37,354 nucleotides of DNA, from positions 1 to 37,354 of IMG/VR virus record IMGVR_UViG_3300036770_005606; one strand, 5' to 3'. Made by a program: the position numbers and the translations under genes. The stretch comes from a virus. Below the pieces are notes generated by a model, which ran no database searches, was not told the origin of the DNA, and saw only the letters and a list, made by a program, of their open reading frames with translations. Below, piece by piece: positions 23,711-30,546 of the stretch (positions are counted from its first letter, which is position 1; each line of letters begins with the position of its first letter).

Positions 23711-24127
23711 TCAGCGGCGAGCAGCCCGGAGTGCCCTTTCAAATTCTTCAGCAGCGGCCTTCACGGCCGGATCTGCATTCTTTTCTTCTTCCGTCGGATC
23801 CGCGGCGGCCAGTGGCATAGTAGGCGATGCCCCTGGTGTGTGATCTTCCAACAGTTGAATGCGCTGTGCCTGAGCCTCAAGGCGCTCAGTCAGCGTCTCC
23901 AACCGGTGAGTCATGGAGGTCAAGGCAGATCCAATTTCCTCCAGCTCCTCCCGGATGACTGATGGCTGACTGGCAGATCCCTGTTCCTGAATGCTTGCAG
24001 GCGTTGCTTGTGCTTGTGCCAGCGCATTTTCCAGCCTGGAAAGCTCGGCACCTTGCAGATACAGCCCGCCATCCTCGTCAAGCTCGGTGTCGTAGCCGAG
24101 CGTCGCGGTAATTGATTGAAATTTCAT
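23711..24127 (-). CDS. Possible nested scaffold protein (internal start in the S49 gene)
   Basis: An in-frame ATG at 24127 begins MKFQSITATLGYDTELDEDG, 138 aa to the shared stop. The preceding bases are A-rich (AAGCAAAATAGCAACACA), like real starts in this genome, and a basic linker (KKKKALGSRDAAAGRITSNKQNSNT) ends exactly there. This would supply extra scaffold without protease, the lambda Nu3 arrangement. There is no direct proof of internal initiation. Confidence 0.45.
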   Translation of the reverse strand: MKFQSITATLGYDTELDEDGGLYLQGAELSRLENALAQAQATPASIQEQGSASQPSVIREELEEIGSALTSMTHRLETLTERLEAQAQRIQLLEDHTPGASPTMPLAAADPTEEEKNADPAVKAAAEEFERALRAARR

Positions 24128-25048
24128 TGTGTTGCTATTTTGCTTATTTGAAGTGATGCGGCCTGCAGCTGCATCGCGGCTGCCCAGCGCTTTTTTCTTT
24201 TTTCCCAAAGCCACGGCCCGATCGGCGGCCTCTTCCCATGTTTTTATGCCTTCGATCAAGCCTATTTTTTTCGCTCCGTTGGCCAGATAGGTCTGGCCTT
24301 TGAACACTTCGCCGTCGTCATGCAGCTTACTTCTGAACTCTTTCATCCGGCTGATGAATGCAGCGGCGTATGGGTCGAGCACTTTTTTTTGAATAGGTTC
24401 GTAGTTCCCATCTAATGCCTGCTTCCAGTCGTCATTTTTGAGTGTGGAATCTTTTGCATAGATTTCATGAAAGACAATGCCTTCTTTTATGTAGTAAGGC
24501 CGCACATCGGCAAAGGATAACACCACGCCAATGGAGCCAAACTCATCCGTTTTTTCAGAAGCGTAAATTTCATCGGCTGCAGCGGCTAGGTAATATGCTG
24601 CAGAAGCTGCTACGCCGTTCACAATGGCAACCACAGGCTTTTCAAGCCTGCGGATTGCCATGGCCACCGTGTCCACAATGGTTGCCTCCCCACCGCCCGA
24701 GTCTATTTCCATCAGGTGTGCGGTGATGTTGTTTAGCTTGTCTGCTAGCTGCATCTTTTTCATTAGGCTGAGCATGCCAGGGTTGCCGCACTCCTGGTCG
24801 TATTTTGTGAGCGGGCCGGAAACCCGAAAAACAGCCACGCTCTCAGGAGGTGCCTGCTCGAATTCCCCGTACATGGCATTGCCTTTTGGATTCCAAGCTG
24901 CTACGTGATTTCGGCTATCAGCTTGCCCAATCATAGCCCAGTCAGTGCTTTCGCCCTTTGCCAGTTTTGCTATAAACGGCCCGGCCGCTTCCACGGTGCC
25001 TGAGTCCACCATCCAGACTCCCCTCACTATGCTTCTAAGTAGATTCAT
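23711..25048 (-). CDS. S49-family prohead protease fused to a scaffold-like domain
   Basis: 445 aa. The N-terminal ~290 residues are an SppA/ClpP-type peptidase: VAVFRVSGPL, oxyanion-hole region EIDSGGGEA (about 114-122), catalytic Ser149 in GVAASAAYY, GSIGV (171-175) and a probable Lys in the EIYAKDSTLK segment. Residues ~308-445 are low-complexity and helical with a coiled coil (REELEEIGSALTSMTHRLETLTERLEAQAQRIQLLE), like a scaffold. Met308 (ATG at 24127) has an A-rich upstream region and could give a separate 138-aa scaffold, as in lambda C/Nu3. The protein would mature the prohead and digest the scaffold. Confidence 0.9.
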   Translation of the reverse strand: MNLLRSIVRGVWMVDSGTVEAAGPFIAKLAKGESTDWAMIGQADSRNHVAAWNPKGNAMYGEFEQAPPESVAVFRVSGPLTKYDQECGNPGMLSLMKKMQLADKLNNITAHLMEIDSGGGEATIVDTVAMAIRRLEKPVVAIVNGVAASAAYYLAAAADEIYASEKTDEFGSIGVVLSFADVRPYYIKEGIVFHEIYAKDSTLKNDDWKQALDGNYEPIQKKVLDPYAAAFISRMKEFRSKLHDDGEVFKGQTYLANGAKKIGLIEGIKTWEEAADRAVALGKKKKALGSRDAAAGRITSNKQNSNTMKFQSITATLGYDTELDEDGGLYLQGAELSRLENALAQAQATPASIQEQGSASQPSVIREELEEIGSALTSMTHRLETLTERLEAQAQRIQLLEDHTPGASPTMPLAAADPTEEEKNADPAVKAAAEEFERALRAARR

Positions 25049-25057
25049 ATTTGCTTG

Positions 25058-25567
25058 TTAATAGACCGGCACATAGCCAAAAGCCCGCCGCGTCGTAGTT
25101 CCTGTTAGTTGAAAAGCATATCCATTTCTGCCGCCACTGTTGGAGGCCGTCTCTCCGCTTGCGATGAAATCCAGCGGCTGGTCTTGCCGGCCAATCAACC
25201 AGGGGCGATTGTTTTTGTCCGTCAGCCGCACCAGGTAGCGGTGCCTCGACATCCGCTCAAGTTCATGCTCCCGGATGGTGGCCAGCTTTGGGATAATGCC
25301 ATTGATCTCCTGCTGGTATTCATGCCCCTGATCAGTGAGGCGCTGCGCCTGGGACCAGCCGTCGCCACTTGCCGGGAAAAATGGCAGGCTGATCCACTGC
25401 TGCCCTCCCAGTGTCGGATTGATGGCTTTCTGAAAATTCCCGTTGAGAATCACCTCCTCATATTCGCCATCATCCAGCCAGTCAACTGGCAATATGAGCA
25501 AAGACTTCAGCCCCGGGAGGTTAACCTCCCCGCAGTTCAGAGATATGGCTGAAATGATATTGCTCAT
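25058..25567 (-). CDS. Structural protein upstream of the prohead protease
   Basis: 169 aa from ATG 25567 (MSNIISAISLNCGEVNLPGLKSLLILPVDWLDD...). An upstream in-frame ATG at 25597 lies inside promoter-like motif 5 and would add MYGQKMNICH, so the internal start is preferred. The C-terminus contains RLTDKNNRPWLIGRQDQPLDFIASGETASNSGGRNGYAFQLTGTTTRRAFGYVPVY. It is the first gene of the head unit, 9 bp before the protease. Function not recognised; a minor head or tail component is likely. Confidence 0.82.
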   Translation of the reverse strand: MSNIISAISLNCGEVNLPGLKSLLILPVDWLDDGEYEEVILNGNFQKAINPTLGGQQWISLPFFPASGDGWSQAQRLTDQGHEYQQEINGIIPKLATIREHELERMSRHRYLVRLTDKNNRPWLIGRQDQPLDFIASGETASNSGGRNGYAFQLTGTTTRRAFGYVPVY

Positions 25568-25571
25568 GTGA

Positions 25572-25607
25572 CAAATATTCATTTTTTGGCCATACACAAA
25601 AAAGGAC
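25572..25607 (-). promoter_or_regulatory. Promoter-like motif copy 5 (GTCCTTTTTTG, N17, AATATTTG)
   Basis: Minus strand: GTCC is the 3' part of the terminator stem upstream, then TTTTTTG, 17 bases, AATATTTG. The box ends 5 bases before the ATG at 25567, as in copies 3 and 4. It would drive the head unit. Confidence 0.55.
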
Positions 25608-25626
25608 AGCTAAAACTGGCTGTCCT
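25598..25626 (-). terminator. Intrinsic terminator after the 206-aa gene
   Basis: Minus strand: AGGACAGC, 8-base loop, GCTGTCCT, then a T-run. It shares its 3' arm and T-tract with promoter-like motif 5, so terminator and promoter are physically merged here. Confidence 0.8.
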
Positions 25627-25651
25627 ATCCCTTTGAAATTTAGTTGATTTG

Positions 25652-26269
25652 CTAAAACAGTGACCCTTGTACAAAGCCTGAATGCTGCATTTGTGCCGAC
25701 AAGGCGTCCGGGTGGGTTATAAGGCTGGCGGGTGGTGCGGAATTGTCCTCGCTCCCGTCAATGGAATCGCAAAAAAAAGGCGATTTTCGTTGGTTCAAAG
25801 TTGGAATATTCAGCTTTGTCCGCCTCCTGGTACATGCTTTTTTTAAGGAGTCAAAATTCATGTCATATAGCCGGTAGCGGTTGATGAACATGTAAATCGC
25901 CTCTTTCTCCTGCATGCCTTCTGCCGTGAACCAGTCAACCACCTCAAATAAGGTGTAGTACATCATTCGCTGGACGTATGAGTTGAAGCGAATAATTCGG
26001 GTGGGACAAATGAACAAGCGCACGCGATGTGTGTCAGCTGCTGACACTTGGAAATAAAATCGCGATGAATATACATCCTCTTTCACTACATACCTTTTGT
26101 CATCACGCACTGAATATTTTAGTGTCAATATCGAATTCAAATACGCAGCCACCGGCGTGTCGGCATTCAGGTCCAACACATCTCCATCTTTCAAATTCTC
26201 TTTTGTATCCAGGAACAGCTTTAGGTGTGGCTTGATGGGCACCCAGGTGATGATATTCTTTGAGGGCAT
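25652..26269 (-). CDS. Conserved protein of unknown function, possible regulator
   Basis: 205-206 aa from ATG 26269 (MPSKNIITWVPIKPHLKLFLDTKENLKDG). An upstream ATG at 26320 would add an unlikely 17-residue leader. The second half is helical and basic (RIIRFNSYVQRMMYYTLFEVVDWFTAEGMQEKEAIYMFINRYRLYDMNFDSLKKACTRRRTK), which could be a nucleic-acid-binding domain. The C-terminus is disordered. It is a monocistronic unit between two terminators, directly before the head unit, which suits a regulator, but no known motif supports this. Upstream, TAATATTTG (about 26317-26325) is a possible promoter box. Confidence 0.78.
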   Translation of the reverse strand: MPSKNIITWVPIKPHLKLFLDTKENLKDGDVLDLNADTPVAAYLNSILTLKYSVRDDKRYVVKEDVYSSRFYFQVSAADTHRVRLFICPTRIIRFNSYVQRMMYYTLFEVVDWFTAEGMQEKEAIYMFINRYRLYDMNFDSLKKACTRRRTKLNIPTLNQRKSPFFCDSIDGSEDNSAPPASLITHPDALSAQMQHSGFVQGSLF

Positions 26270-26360
26270 ACATATAGGGTTTCGGTGTGTAGTTTCCCCT
26301 GCCGTATGTCTATATTTCAATCAAATATTAGCCCAAATATCAAAATATTTATCAAAAGTG

Positions 26361-26392
26361 AAAATAAAAAAGCCGGCTTTGATAAAGCCGGC
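26361..26392 (-). terminator. Intrinsic terminator after the 104-aa gene
   Basis: Minus strand: GCCGGCTTT, loop ATC, AAAGCCGGC, followed by TTTTTTATTTT. It closes the unit of small genes to its right. Confidence 0.92.
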
Positions 26393-26436
26393 TATGGTAA
26401 ATTCACTCTAAAACCCAAAAATGAAACATGAAAAAA

Positions 26437-26751
26437 TCAACTCAAACGATCAATGCCATTTTGCAAAATCGCAATGATTTTCTTTTTCAAATCATCCTCC
26501 TTCACAATATCAATTACGCCGGCCAGCAAAGTGCTCAGGAGGGCGTCAATTCGCTCGAGGAAAACCGCTTTGACCTGTTTGCCGTTCTCAGGGTCCGAGT
26601 CGGTCAGCTTGTCCGCTGTGATGGCCGCAAATGCGAGCACCAGGGAGAAAAAAGCGGAAAGGTGAATGTTGACCTTCAGGCGCGGCAACAGGTTGGTTTG
26701 AATCAATTCAAGGCCAAGCCGAATAAGGTACTTCCAGGGGATAAATTTCAT
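26437..26751 (-). CDS. Small membrane protein, possible holin
   Basis: 104 aa (MKFIPWKYLIRLGLELIQTNLLPRLKVNIHLSAFFSLVLAFAAITADKL...). One clear hydrophobic segment lies at about residues 31-45, and an amphipathic helix follows (FLERIDALLSTLLAGVIDIVKEDDLKKKIIAIL). Size, single membrane helix and charged tail would suit a type III-like holin or a membrane anchor, but it is 18 kb from the endolysin. It has its own promoter-like motif (copy 6) and terminator. Confidence 0.75.
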   Translation of the reverse strand: MKFIPWKYLIRLGLELIQTNLLPRLKVNIHLSAFFSLVLAFAAITADKLTDSDPENGKQVKAVFLERIDALLSTLLAGVIDIVKEDDLKKKIIAILQNGIDRLS

Positions 26752-26780
26752 AAGGCAATGTATTTTTTGTGATCAAAGTC

Positions 26781-26815
26781 CAAAAATATCTCGCCTTATT
26801 GCTGATTAAAAGGAC
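26781..26815 (-). promoter_or_regulatory. Promoter-like motif copy 6 (GTCCTTTTAAT, N16, TATTTTTG)
   Basis: Minus strand: GTCC, TTTTAAT, exactly 16 bases, TATTTTTG (a perfect TAnnTTTG box), ending 30 bases before the ATG at 26751. The upstream element diverges in its last three bases but keeps the spacing. Confidence 0.55.
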
Positions 26816-26848
26816 GAAAATATCATTTTGCTGACATCAACAAAATGA

Positions 26849-27100
26849 TTAAAATACCGCCTCGACTTTGATTTCTCGCTGCTCTAAGAATTTCATCAGG
26901 TCCCTGTAGCCCATGCCGGCAGCCCAGCTCCACACGCCCGATGGCGTTGTTTTTACTTTCCCTGCTTCATCCAGTATGAATTTCTCGTGCTTGCCATCCT
27001 TGTTGATTGACAGCTCAACCGGTGGCCTTTCTCCGATATTTTTTATCTGATTCCGCAGCGATTCACGCTGTGCTTTCAGATTTTCAAGTCGATTGTTCAT
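26849..27100 (-). CDS. Small coiled-coil protein
   Basis: 83 aa (MNNRLENLKAQRESLRNQIKNIGERPPVELSINKDGKHEKF...). The N-terminal ~22 residues are heptad-like, then a strand-rich part and a C-terminal WSWAAGMGYRDLMKFLEQREIKVEAVF. The start overlaps the stop of the membrane-protein gene upstream by 4 bp (ATGA), so the products may act together. Function unknown. Confidence 0.75.
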   Translation of the reverse strand: MNNRLENLKAQRESLRNQIKNIGERPPVELSINKDGKHEKFILDEAGKVKTTPSGVWSWAAGMGYRDLMKFLEQREIKVEAVF

Positions 27101-27489
27101 ATTGTCTTATTGATGTTTTCTTTAATACTTTCAATTTTCAAGGCAATATGTTCACGGGTGTGATCTATCGTAGTTTTCAATTCCTCGTTCATGTTTATGC
27201 CGGCATCCTTCAGCGCAATCAGATTGTTGCTCAGGTCTTTGAGCGTGCCCACACAGTCCACGTTAAGCTCCACAAGTTGTTCGATGTACTTCTCGTACTG
27301 TACCTGCAACTGCTCAGACTGCCGTTCAGCCTGCTTGTTGTGCTTGTACCACAGCAGCCCAACTGCCGAAGAAAGAACGCTGACGGCCACCGCCATGCTG
27401 CCCAGCAGCAGGCCCAATAGGTTTGAGCCGTCGCTTGTGAAGAACCTTTCAATGGTTTCTGTGCTGTCACTTATTTGAAGGAATATCAT
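27097..27489 (-). CDS. Small membrane protein with coiled coil
   Basis: 130 aa from ATG 27489 (MIFLQISDSTETIERFFTSDG). Longer in-frame ORFs to 27606 would run through the terminator and the promoter-like motif, so this start is preferred. One transmembrane helix (LLGLLLGSMAVAVSVLSSAVGLLWY, about 24-48) is followed by a long coiled coil to the end. The layout resembles spanin- or holin-like phage proteins, or an exclusion protein; nothing decides between them. The start context (ATTAAAATTTGTGAC before ATG) nearly matches that of the gene at 28349. Confidence 0.78.
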   Translation of the reverse strand: MIFLQISDSTETIERFFTSDGSNLLGLLLGSMAVAVSVLSSAVGLLWYKHNKQAERQSEQLQVQYEKYIEQLVELNVDCVGTLKDLSNNLIALKDAGINMNEELKTTIDHTREHIALKIESIKENINKTI

Positions 27490-27512
27490 GTCACAAATTT
27501 TAATATCTGTGA

Positions 27513-27547
27513 CAAAAATCCTTCCCTGACATGGCAAAAGTAAGGAC
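27513..27547 (-). promoter_or_regulatory. Promoter-like motif copy 7 (GTCCTTACTTT, N16, GATTTTTG)
   Basis: Minus strand: GTCC, TTACTTT, exactly 16 bases, GATTTTTG (7 of 8 positions fit TAnnTTTG), ending 24 bases before the ATG at 27489. Immediately downstream an inverted repeat TGTCACA...TGTGACA (27489-27495 and 27508-27514) overlaps the box and the start codon and could be an operator. Confidence 0.5.
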
Positions 27548-27552
27548 ATAGC

Positions 27553-27576
27553 AAAAAAGGCTGCCTCACGACAGCC
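27553..27576 (-). terminator. Intrinsic terminator at the end of the 83-aa gene
   Basis: Minus strand: GGCTG, 8-base loop, CAGCC, then six T. The stem overlaps the last codons and stop of the gene ending at 27566, and promoter-like motif 7 follows within 6 bases. Confidence 0.7.
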
Positions 27577-27817
27577 TTCTTGCCTTCCTCTGCCTCTCCT
27601 TTTCACGGTATGCAGCCTCTTGGGCCGTCTGCAAATGTGCAGGCACTTTCATTTCGTATTGTTCAAATATTGCCCGGAATTGCGGCCAGGCTACAAAGGT
27701 GCTGTATCTATAAAATGTATCAACCAGTGCCGCGTGATGCGGCATGTTAGCAAGGGCCATGTGGTAGTCATACAGCATTCGGCGCGGCACTGGCAGGTTC
27801 AGTAAGTCCTCACTCAT
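27566..27817 (-). CDS. Hypothetical small protein, third of a coupled trio
   Basis: 83 aa (MSEDLLNLPVPRRMLYDYHMALANMPHHAALVDTFYRYSTFVAWPQFRAIFEQYEM...). The C-terminus is highly basic (YREKERQRKARRLS), possibly binding nucleic acid. The start overlaps the previous stop by 4 bp. The trio lies just beyond the iteron field and helicase gene, so a replication accessory role is possible; no family is recognised. Confidence 0.78.
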   Translation of the reverse strand: MSEDLLNLPVPRRMLYDYHMALANMPHHAALVDTFYRYSTFVAWPQFRAIFEQYEMKVPAHLQTAQEAAYREKERQRKARRLS

Positions 27818-28062
27818 GCGGCGTCTGATTTTCTAACCCACTGGGCAGCCTCTGGCATGCCGAACTTGTCAAAAAATGCAGCCGACATAACAGGGCTGAT
27901 ACGTTTCAGCATAAGACCGACGGCGTAGATCACTGCGCCGCGGACAACAGGCGACTGCACGGCTGCCGTTTCCATCATTGCGCTCAAATCCTGGTGGTGG
28001 CCGTCCGTGATGATGCGGACGTTGTCCTCGTCGTCGAGGAGAATGGTGATGATTGCTTTCAT
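27814..28062 (-). CDS. Hypothetical small protein, second of a coupled trio
   Basis: 82 aa (MKAIITILLDDEDNVRIITDGHHQDLSAMMETAAVQSPVVRGAVIYAVGLMLKRISPVMSAAFFDKFGMPEAAQWVRK...): a β-start with an acidic turn, then helices with moderate hydrophobicity. It has 4-bp ATGA overlaps at both ends with its neighbours. Function unknown. Confidence 0.78.
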   Translation of the reverse strand: MKAIITILLDDEDNVRIITDGHHQDLSAMMETAAVQSPVVRGAVIYAVGLMLKRISPVMSAAFFDKFGMPEAAQWVRKSDAA

Positions 28063-28349
28063 AATAACTTCATTTTAAGTTGTTGGTAATTAGCCTCTGC
28101 CCTCACGGCAGCGGCCCGGATGTCGCTTTTATGGTCGAGCCATTCAATCAGCTCAGCCCTTGTTACGCCGGTCTCCTCCATCTTCAGCAGGATGATTTCG
28201 GCATTGACCAGTACCTCGTGCTGGTTGACTGCTACCTGGTAGCTGATCTGCTTATCGTTGTATTTCTGGCGCAGGTGCTTGTGCAGCGCCGCGGATGCCA
28301 CTTTGAAGGCATTTCGGATGTCATCTTGAGTAATTAAGGTTTTTACCAT
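28059..28349 (-). CDS. Hypothetical helical protein, first of a coupled trio beside the repeat field
   Basis: 96 aa (MVKTLITQDDIRNAFKVASAALHKHLRQKYNDKQISYQVAVNQHEVLVNAEIILLKMEETGVTRAELIEWLDHKSDIRAAAVRAE...): all-helical, with a helix-turn-helix-like EETGVTRAELIEWLDHKSD segment that might bind DNA. It starts about 44 bp beyond the TGTTCAA repeats, so it is a natural candidate to act on them, but this is only positional. The start context ATTAAAATCTGTGAC-ATG recurs at 27489 and partly at 28610. Confidence 0.78.
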   Translation of the reverse strand: MVKTLITQDDIRNAFKVASAALHKHLRQKYNDKQISYQVAVNQHEVLVNAEIILLKMEETGVTRAELIEWLDHKSDIRAAAVRAEANYQQLKMKLL

Positions 28350-28392
28350 GTCACAGATTTTAATTTTTGCTTATTTAGAATTTGTCTAAAAC

Positions 28393-28742
28393 TGTTCAAA
28401 TTGAACACCTTTTGAACACCTTTTGAACAGCCAGAACTTAACACTGGCGCGGGTGTTCAGCTTTTGAACAGTTTGAACACTTTGAACACCTGAACACTTT
28501 GAACACCTTTTTTTTGCTTTTTTTCGGCCATTTTTTGCTGTTCAAACTGTGCAAAGTGTTCAAACTGTTCAAAGTGTTCAATTTGAACAGTCTTTGAACA
28601 TGTCACAGATTTTTGATTTTTTGAAGAGCTTCCAGCCTTTTTTCCTTTCTAAAAAAAATATAGTATCTATTTTTTTTAGAAGGGGAAAAGGTGTGCAAAC
28701 TGTTCAAAGTGTTCAAACTGTTCAAAGTGTTCAAATTGAACA
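28393..28742. repeat. TGTTCAA iteron-like repeat field, probable replication origin region
   Basis: Nineteen exact TGTTCAA/TTGAACA heptamers plus at least four one-base variants lie in four modules. Modules C (28539-28589) and D (28692-28742) each have five rightward units spaced 9 bp apart, capped by one inverted unit. Module B (28454-28505) is the same design reversed. Module A (28393-28429) has three leftward units 11 bp apart plus a cap. A and B face left, C and D face right, around a T-rich centre (28506-28538). The field lies between the helicase gene and a trio of small genes and has no credible gene. Iterons of 9 or 11 bp beside a helicase gene suggest an origin or a regulator array. 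Confidence 0.85.
28643..28685. repeat. AT-rich perfect inverted repeat within the repeat field
   Basis: TTCTAAAAAAAATA (28647-28660) and its exact reverse complement TATTTTTTTTAGAA (28668-28681) are separated by 7 bases. Pairing extends imperfectly outwards through CC/GG. It lies between repeat modules C and D. A cruciform or DNA-unwinding element at an origin is plausible; it lacks the GC stem of a terminator. Confidence 0.7.
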
Positions 28743-28756
28743 CCACGCGTAAGGAC
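28722..28756 (-). promoter_or_regulatory. Divergent copy 8 of the GTCCTT motif
   Basis: Minus strand GTCCTTACGCG lies right after the T-run of the helicase terminator. The downstream box is weak (ACACTTTG at spacing 15). No gene starts close by; transcription from here would cross the repeat field, which could matter for origin activation or for expressing the trio of small genes. Confidence 0.35.
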
Positions 28757-28788
28757 AAAAAAAAGGCTGCACATCGTGTTGTGCAGCC
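28757..28788 (-). terminator. Intrinsic terminator after the helicase gene
   Basis: Minus strand: GGCTGCACA, 6-base loop, TGTGCAGCC (9 bp), then eight T. It lies 16 bases after the helicase stop. Confidence 0.95.
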
Positions 28789-28803
28789 TCTCATATCACT
28801 AAA

Positions 28804-30528
28804 CTAAAATGGAACAGTATCAGAAGGATTGTTCGCGGCCGGCGGAGCAGCCTCCGCACTACCCTCTTTGTTATGGCCGGTGAAAACAAAGTTGCCGTTC
28901 GGGTCCAGCTCGTACATCTGCGAGCCTTGCACGTACATCTTGCAGCGCATGATCAGTGTGTTGACTGCGTGCGGATAGCCAATCTCCTGGTGTATCTTTC
29001 GCCAGCCCTTGGTCCAGTCCTTCGCCTTCAGCTCCACCGCCTTCTTAATGTATTCCTCCTGGTCGCCAGCCTCCATAAATGACTTCAAACACTCGTCCTC
29101 GTGTGCCAGCCCGATGAACTCCCAGCTGAGCATATTGTCAATTTTGGAAGTGCGATAGCGAATCACATTCGAAGCTCCAAACACCTTTTCAGAGTTGCGG
29201 GCCTTCAGCTGCTTCAGGTAATAGGTGCCCTCCTCGTTCGCATTTTCGTTGATGCCAAAAATAGTAGGAGCAAAGTCCTGGAAAGCAGAGGCCCCCTTCA
29301 TGGCCGAGAGGGTCAACTGCTCCATTTTGTTTTGGTGTTTCGTTGTGTGGGCAAGCACCAGGATGGTGAGGTTGTAACGAATGCGCAGCCTTTTGAGAAA
29401 GCGCATTATTTTGATCGCGATGTTGATGTCGGAAGCTGACTCGGAGGAAAGGGCTGTGATGTTGTCCACTATAAGCACCTGGGGCATTCGCTGCCGGACC
29501 AGTGTTTCAATTTGCCGGTTGATGTACTTGTCCATGTCTTCCTCTGGGTAGTCCAGAAAGTTCGGGTTTGGGTCCACCCTGTAAAAGTTTGGCGAGAATT
29601 GATACCTGGTTCCCCCTTCCGTGTAGCGCTTCTCCACCTCGCGGTCGAACAGCTCCATGTCGATGAACAGCACCGACAGCTCCTCTGGCTGTTGCTTGAC
29701 TTCGTTGCCCAGTTCGTTCACCAGGATGCCTGGCAGGAAGGATCTGCCAGAAGCGATGGCATTGCCCAGCTGCACCGCGCCGATGGACTTGGCGGAGCCT
29801 GGAGGGCCAAACAGAATGGTGATGCTGTTCTGGTGAAGCAGCTCCCCTGCCAGCCTGAACATCTCAGGCTCCCGGCCGGCGTCCTCGATCACCTGGTTCC
29901 AGGAGCGCACACGAAAAAAGGCGGAAGGGCTGCTCACCAGCAGCTCTTCCGCCATCGTGTTCCTTTCTTCGAAAATGTCGCCCTCCTCTGCATGTGCCCT
30001 CGCAAGTCCCTGATAAAGCTTGCGTATGTAGTCGCGACTAAGGTATTTCTGATACAATATTCGGGCGTGATATTCAAGATTTGCGGTTGACGCAACTATT
30101 TTGGTCAATTCAACTAAATAGAAAGCTCCGCCTATGGCCTCTAGGGCATTAGCAAATCCTTCAGTTTTGTCGATCGTTGAAAAATGCACGTTAAGCTCAC
30201 CAGACATTCGCCACTTCTTCATATTCTTCAAAAAGTCGGTGACTGTAAGCAGGTCGATTGGCAGTTCGCGTTCGTATAGTTGGGAGCAGGCCTCCCAGAT
30301 AATAGCATGTTTGTCGTCGTAGAAATGTGAAGGAAGGAGGAAGTTCACCCTGGGGAAAGCCTCGCGTTCAAGCAGGCAGGCCCCGATAACTGCTTTTTCA
30401 AGCTCAATGTTGTGTGGCTGTGGTGCTCCGAAAACGAGGTTTTCAAGGCCTTTGATGAATTCGTTCTGATCGGCCTGGTTCTTCTTGTAGGCCGCTTTGA
30501 GTTTTGTTGCGGTGTTATTTGTTGACAT
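28804..30528 (-). CDS. Replicative DNA helicase, DnaB-type N-domain with RecA-like ATPase
   Basis: 574 aa from ATG 30528 (MSTNNTATKLKAAYKKN). The longer ORF from 30630 has an unlikely Cys/His/aromatic leader and crosses the GTCCTT motif. Residues ~38-175 match the DnaB N-terminal domain (PHNIELEKAVIGACLLEREAF, HFYDDKHAIIWEACSQLYERELPIDLLTVTDFL, GGAFYLVELT). The RecA-like core has Walker A GPPGSAKS (241-248) and Walker B VLIVD (351-355), followed by ILVLAHTTK (sensor-like). The C-terminal ~60 residues look like a small extra domain ending in an acidic, Pro-rich tail. It would unwind DNA as a hexamer. No primase, polymerase or initiator gene is seen, so host factors must supply these. Confidence 0.92.
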   Translation of the reverse strand: MSTNNTATKLKAAYKKNQADQNEFIKGLENLVFGAPQPHNIELEKAVIGACLLEREAFPRVNFLLPSHFYDDKHAIIWEACSQLYERELPIDLLTVTDFLKNMKKWRMSGELNVHFSTIDKTEGFANALEAIGGAFYLVELTKIVASTANLEYHARILYQKYLSRDYIRKLYQGLARAHAEEGDIFEERNTMAEELLVSSPSAFFRVRSWNQVIEDAGREPEMFRLAGELLHQNSITILFGPPGSAKSIGAVQLGNAIASGRSFLPGILVNELGNEVKQQPEELSVLFIDMELFDREVEKRYTEGGTRYQFSPNFYRVDPNPNFLDYPEEDMDKYINRQIETLVRQRMPQVLIVDNITALSSESASDINIAIKIMRFLKRLRIRYNLTILVLAHTTKHQNKMEQLTLSAMKGASAFQDFAPTIFGINENANEEGTYYLKQLKARNSEKVFGASNVIRYRTSKIDNMLSWEFIGLAHEDECLKSFMEAGDQEEYIKKAVELKAKDWTKGWRKIHQEIGYPHAVNTLIMRCKMYVQGSQMYELDPNGNFVFTGHNKEGSAEAAPPAANNPSDTVPF

Positions 30529-30546
30529 TTCAAAAAAGTTAATGCG

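Noticed and set aside
28393-28742. CRISPR array
   Set aside because: The units are 7-9 bp and spaced by 9 or 11 bp with no unique spacers of 25-40 bp, and no cas gene is present.
28549-28794. Short frames on both strands within the TGTTCAA repeats (67 and 63 aa)
   Set aside because: Their sequences are translations of the 9-bp repeats (repeated VQTVQS and NTLNSL) with no independent coding signal.
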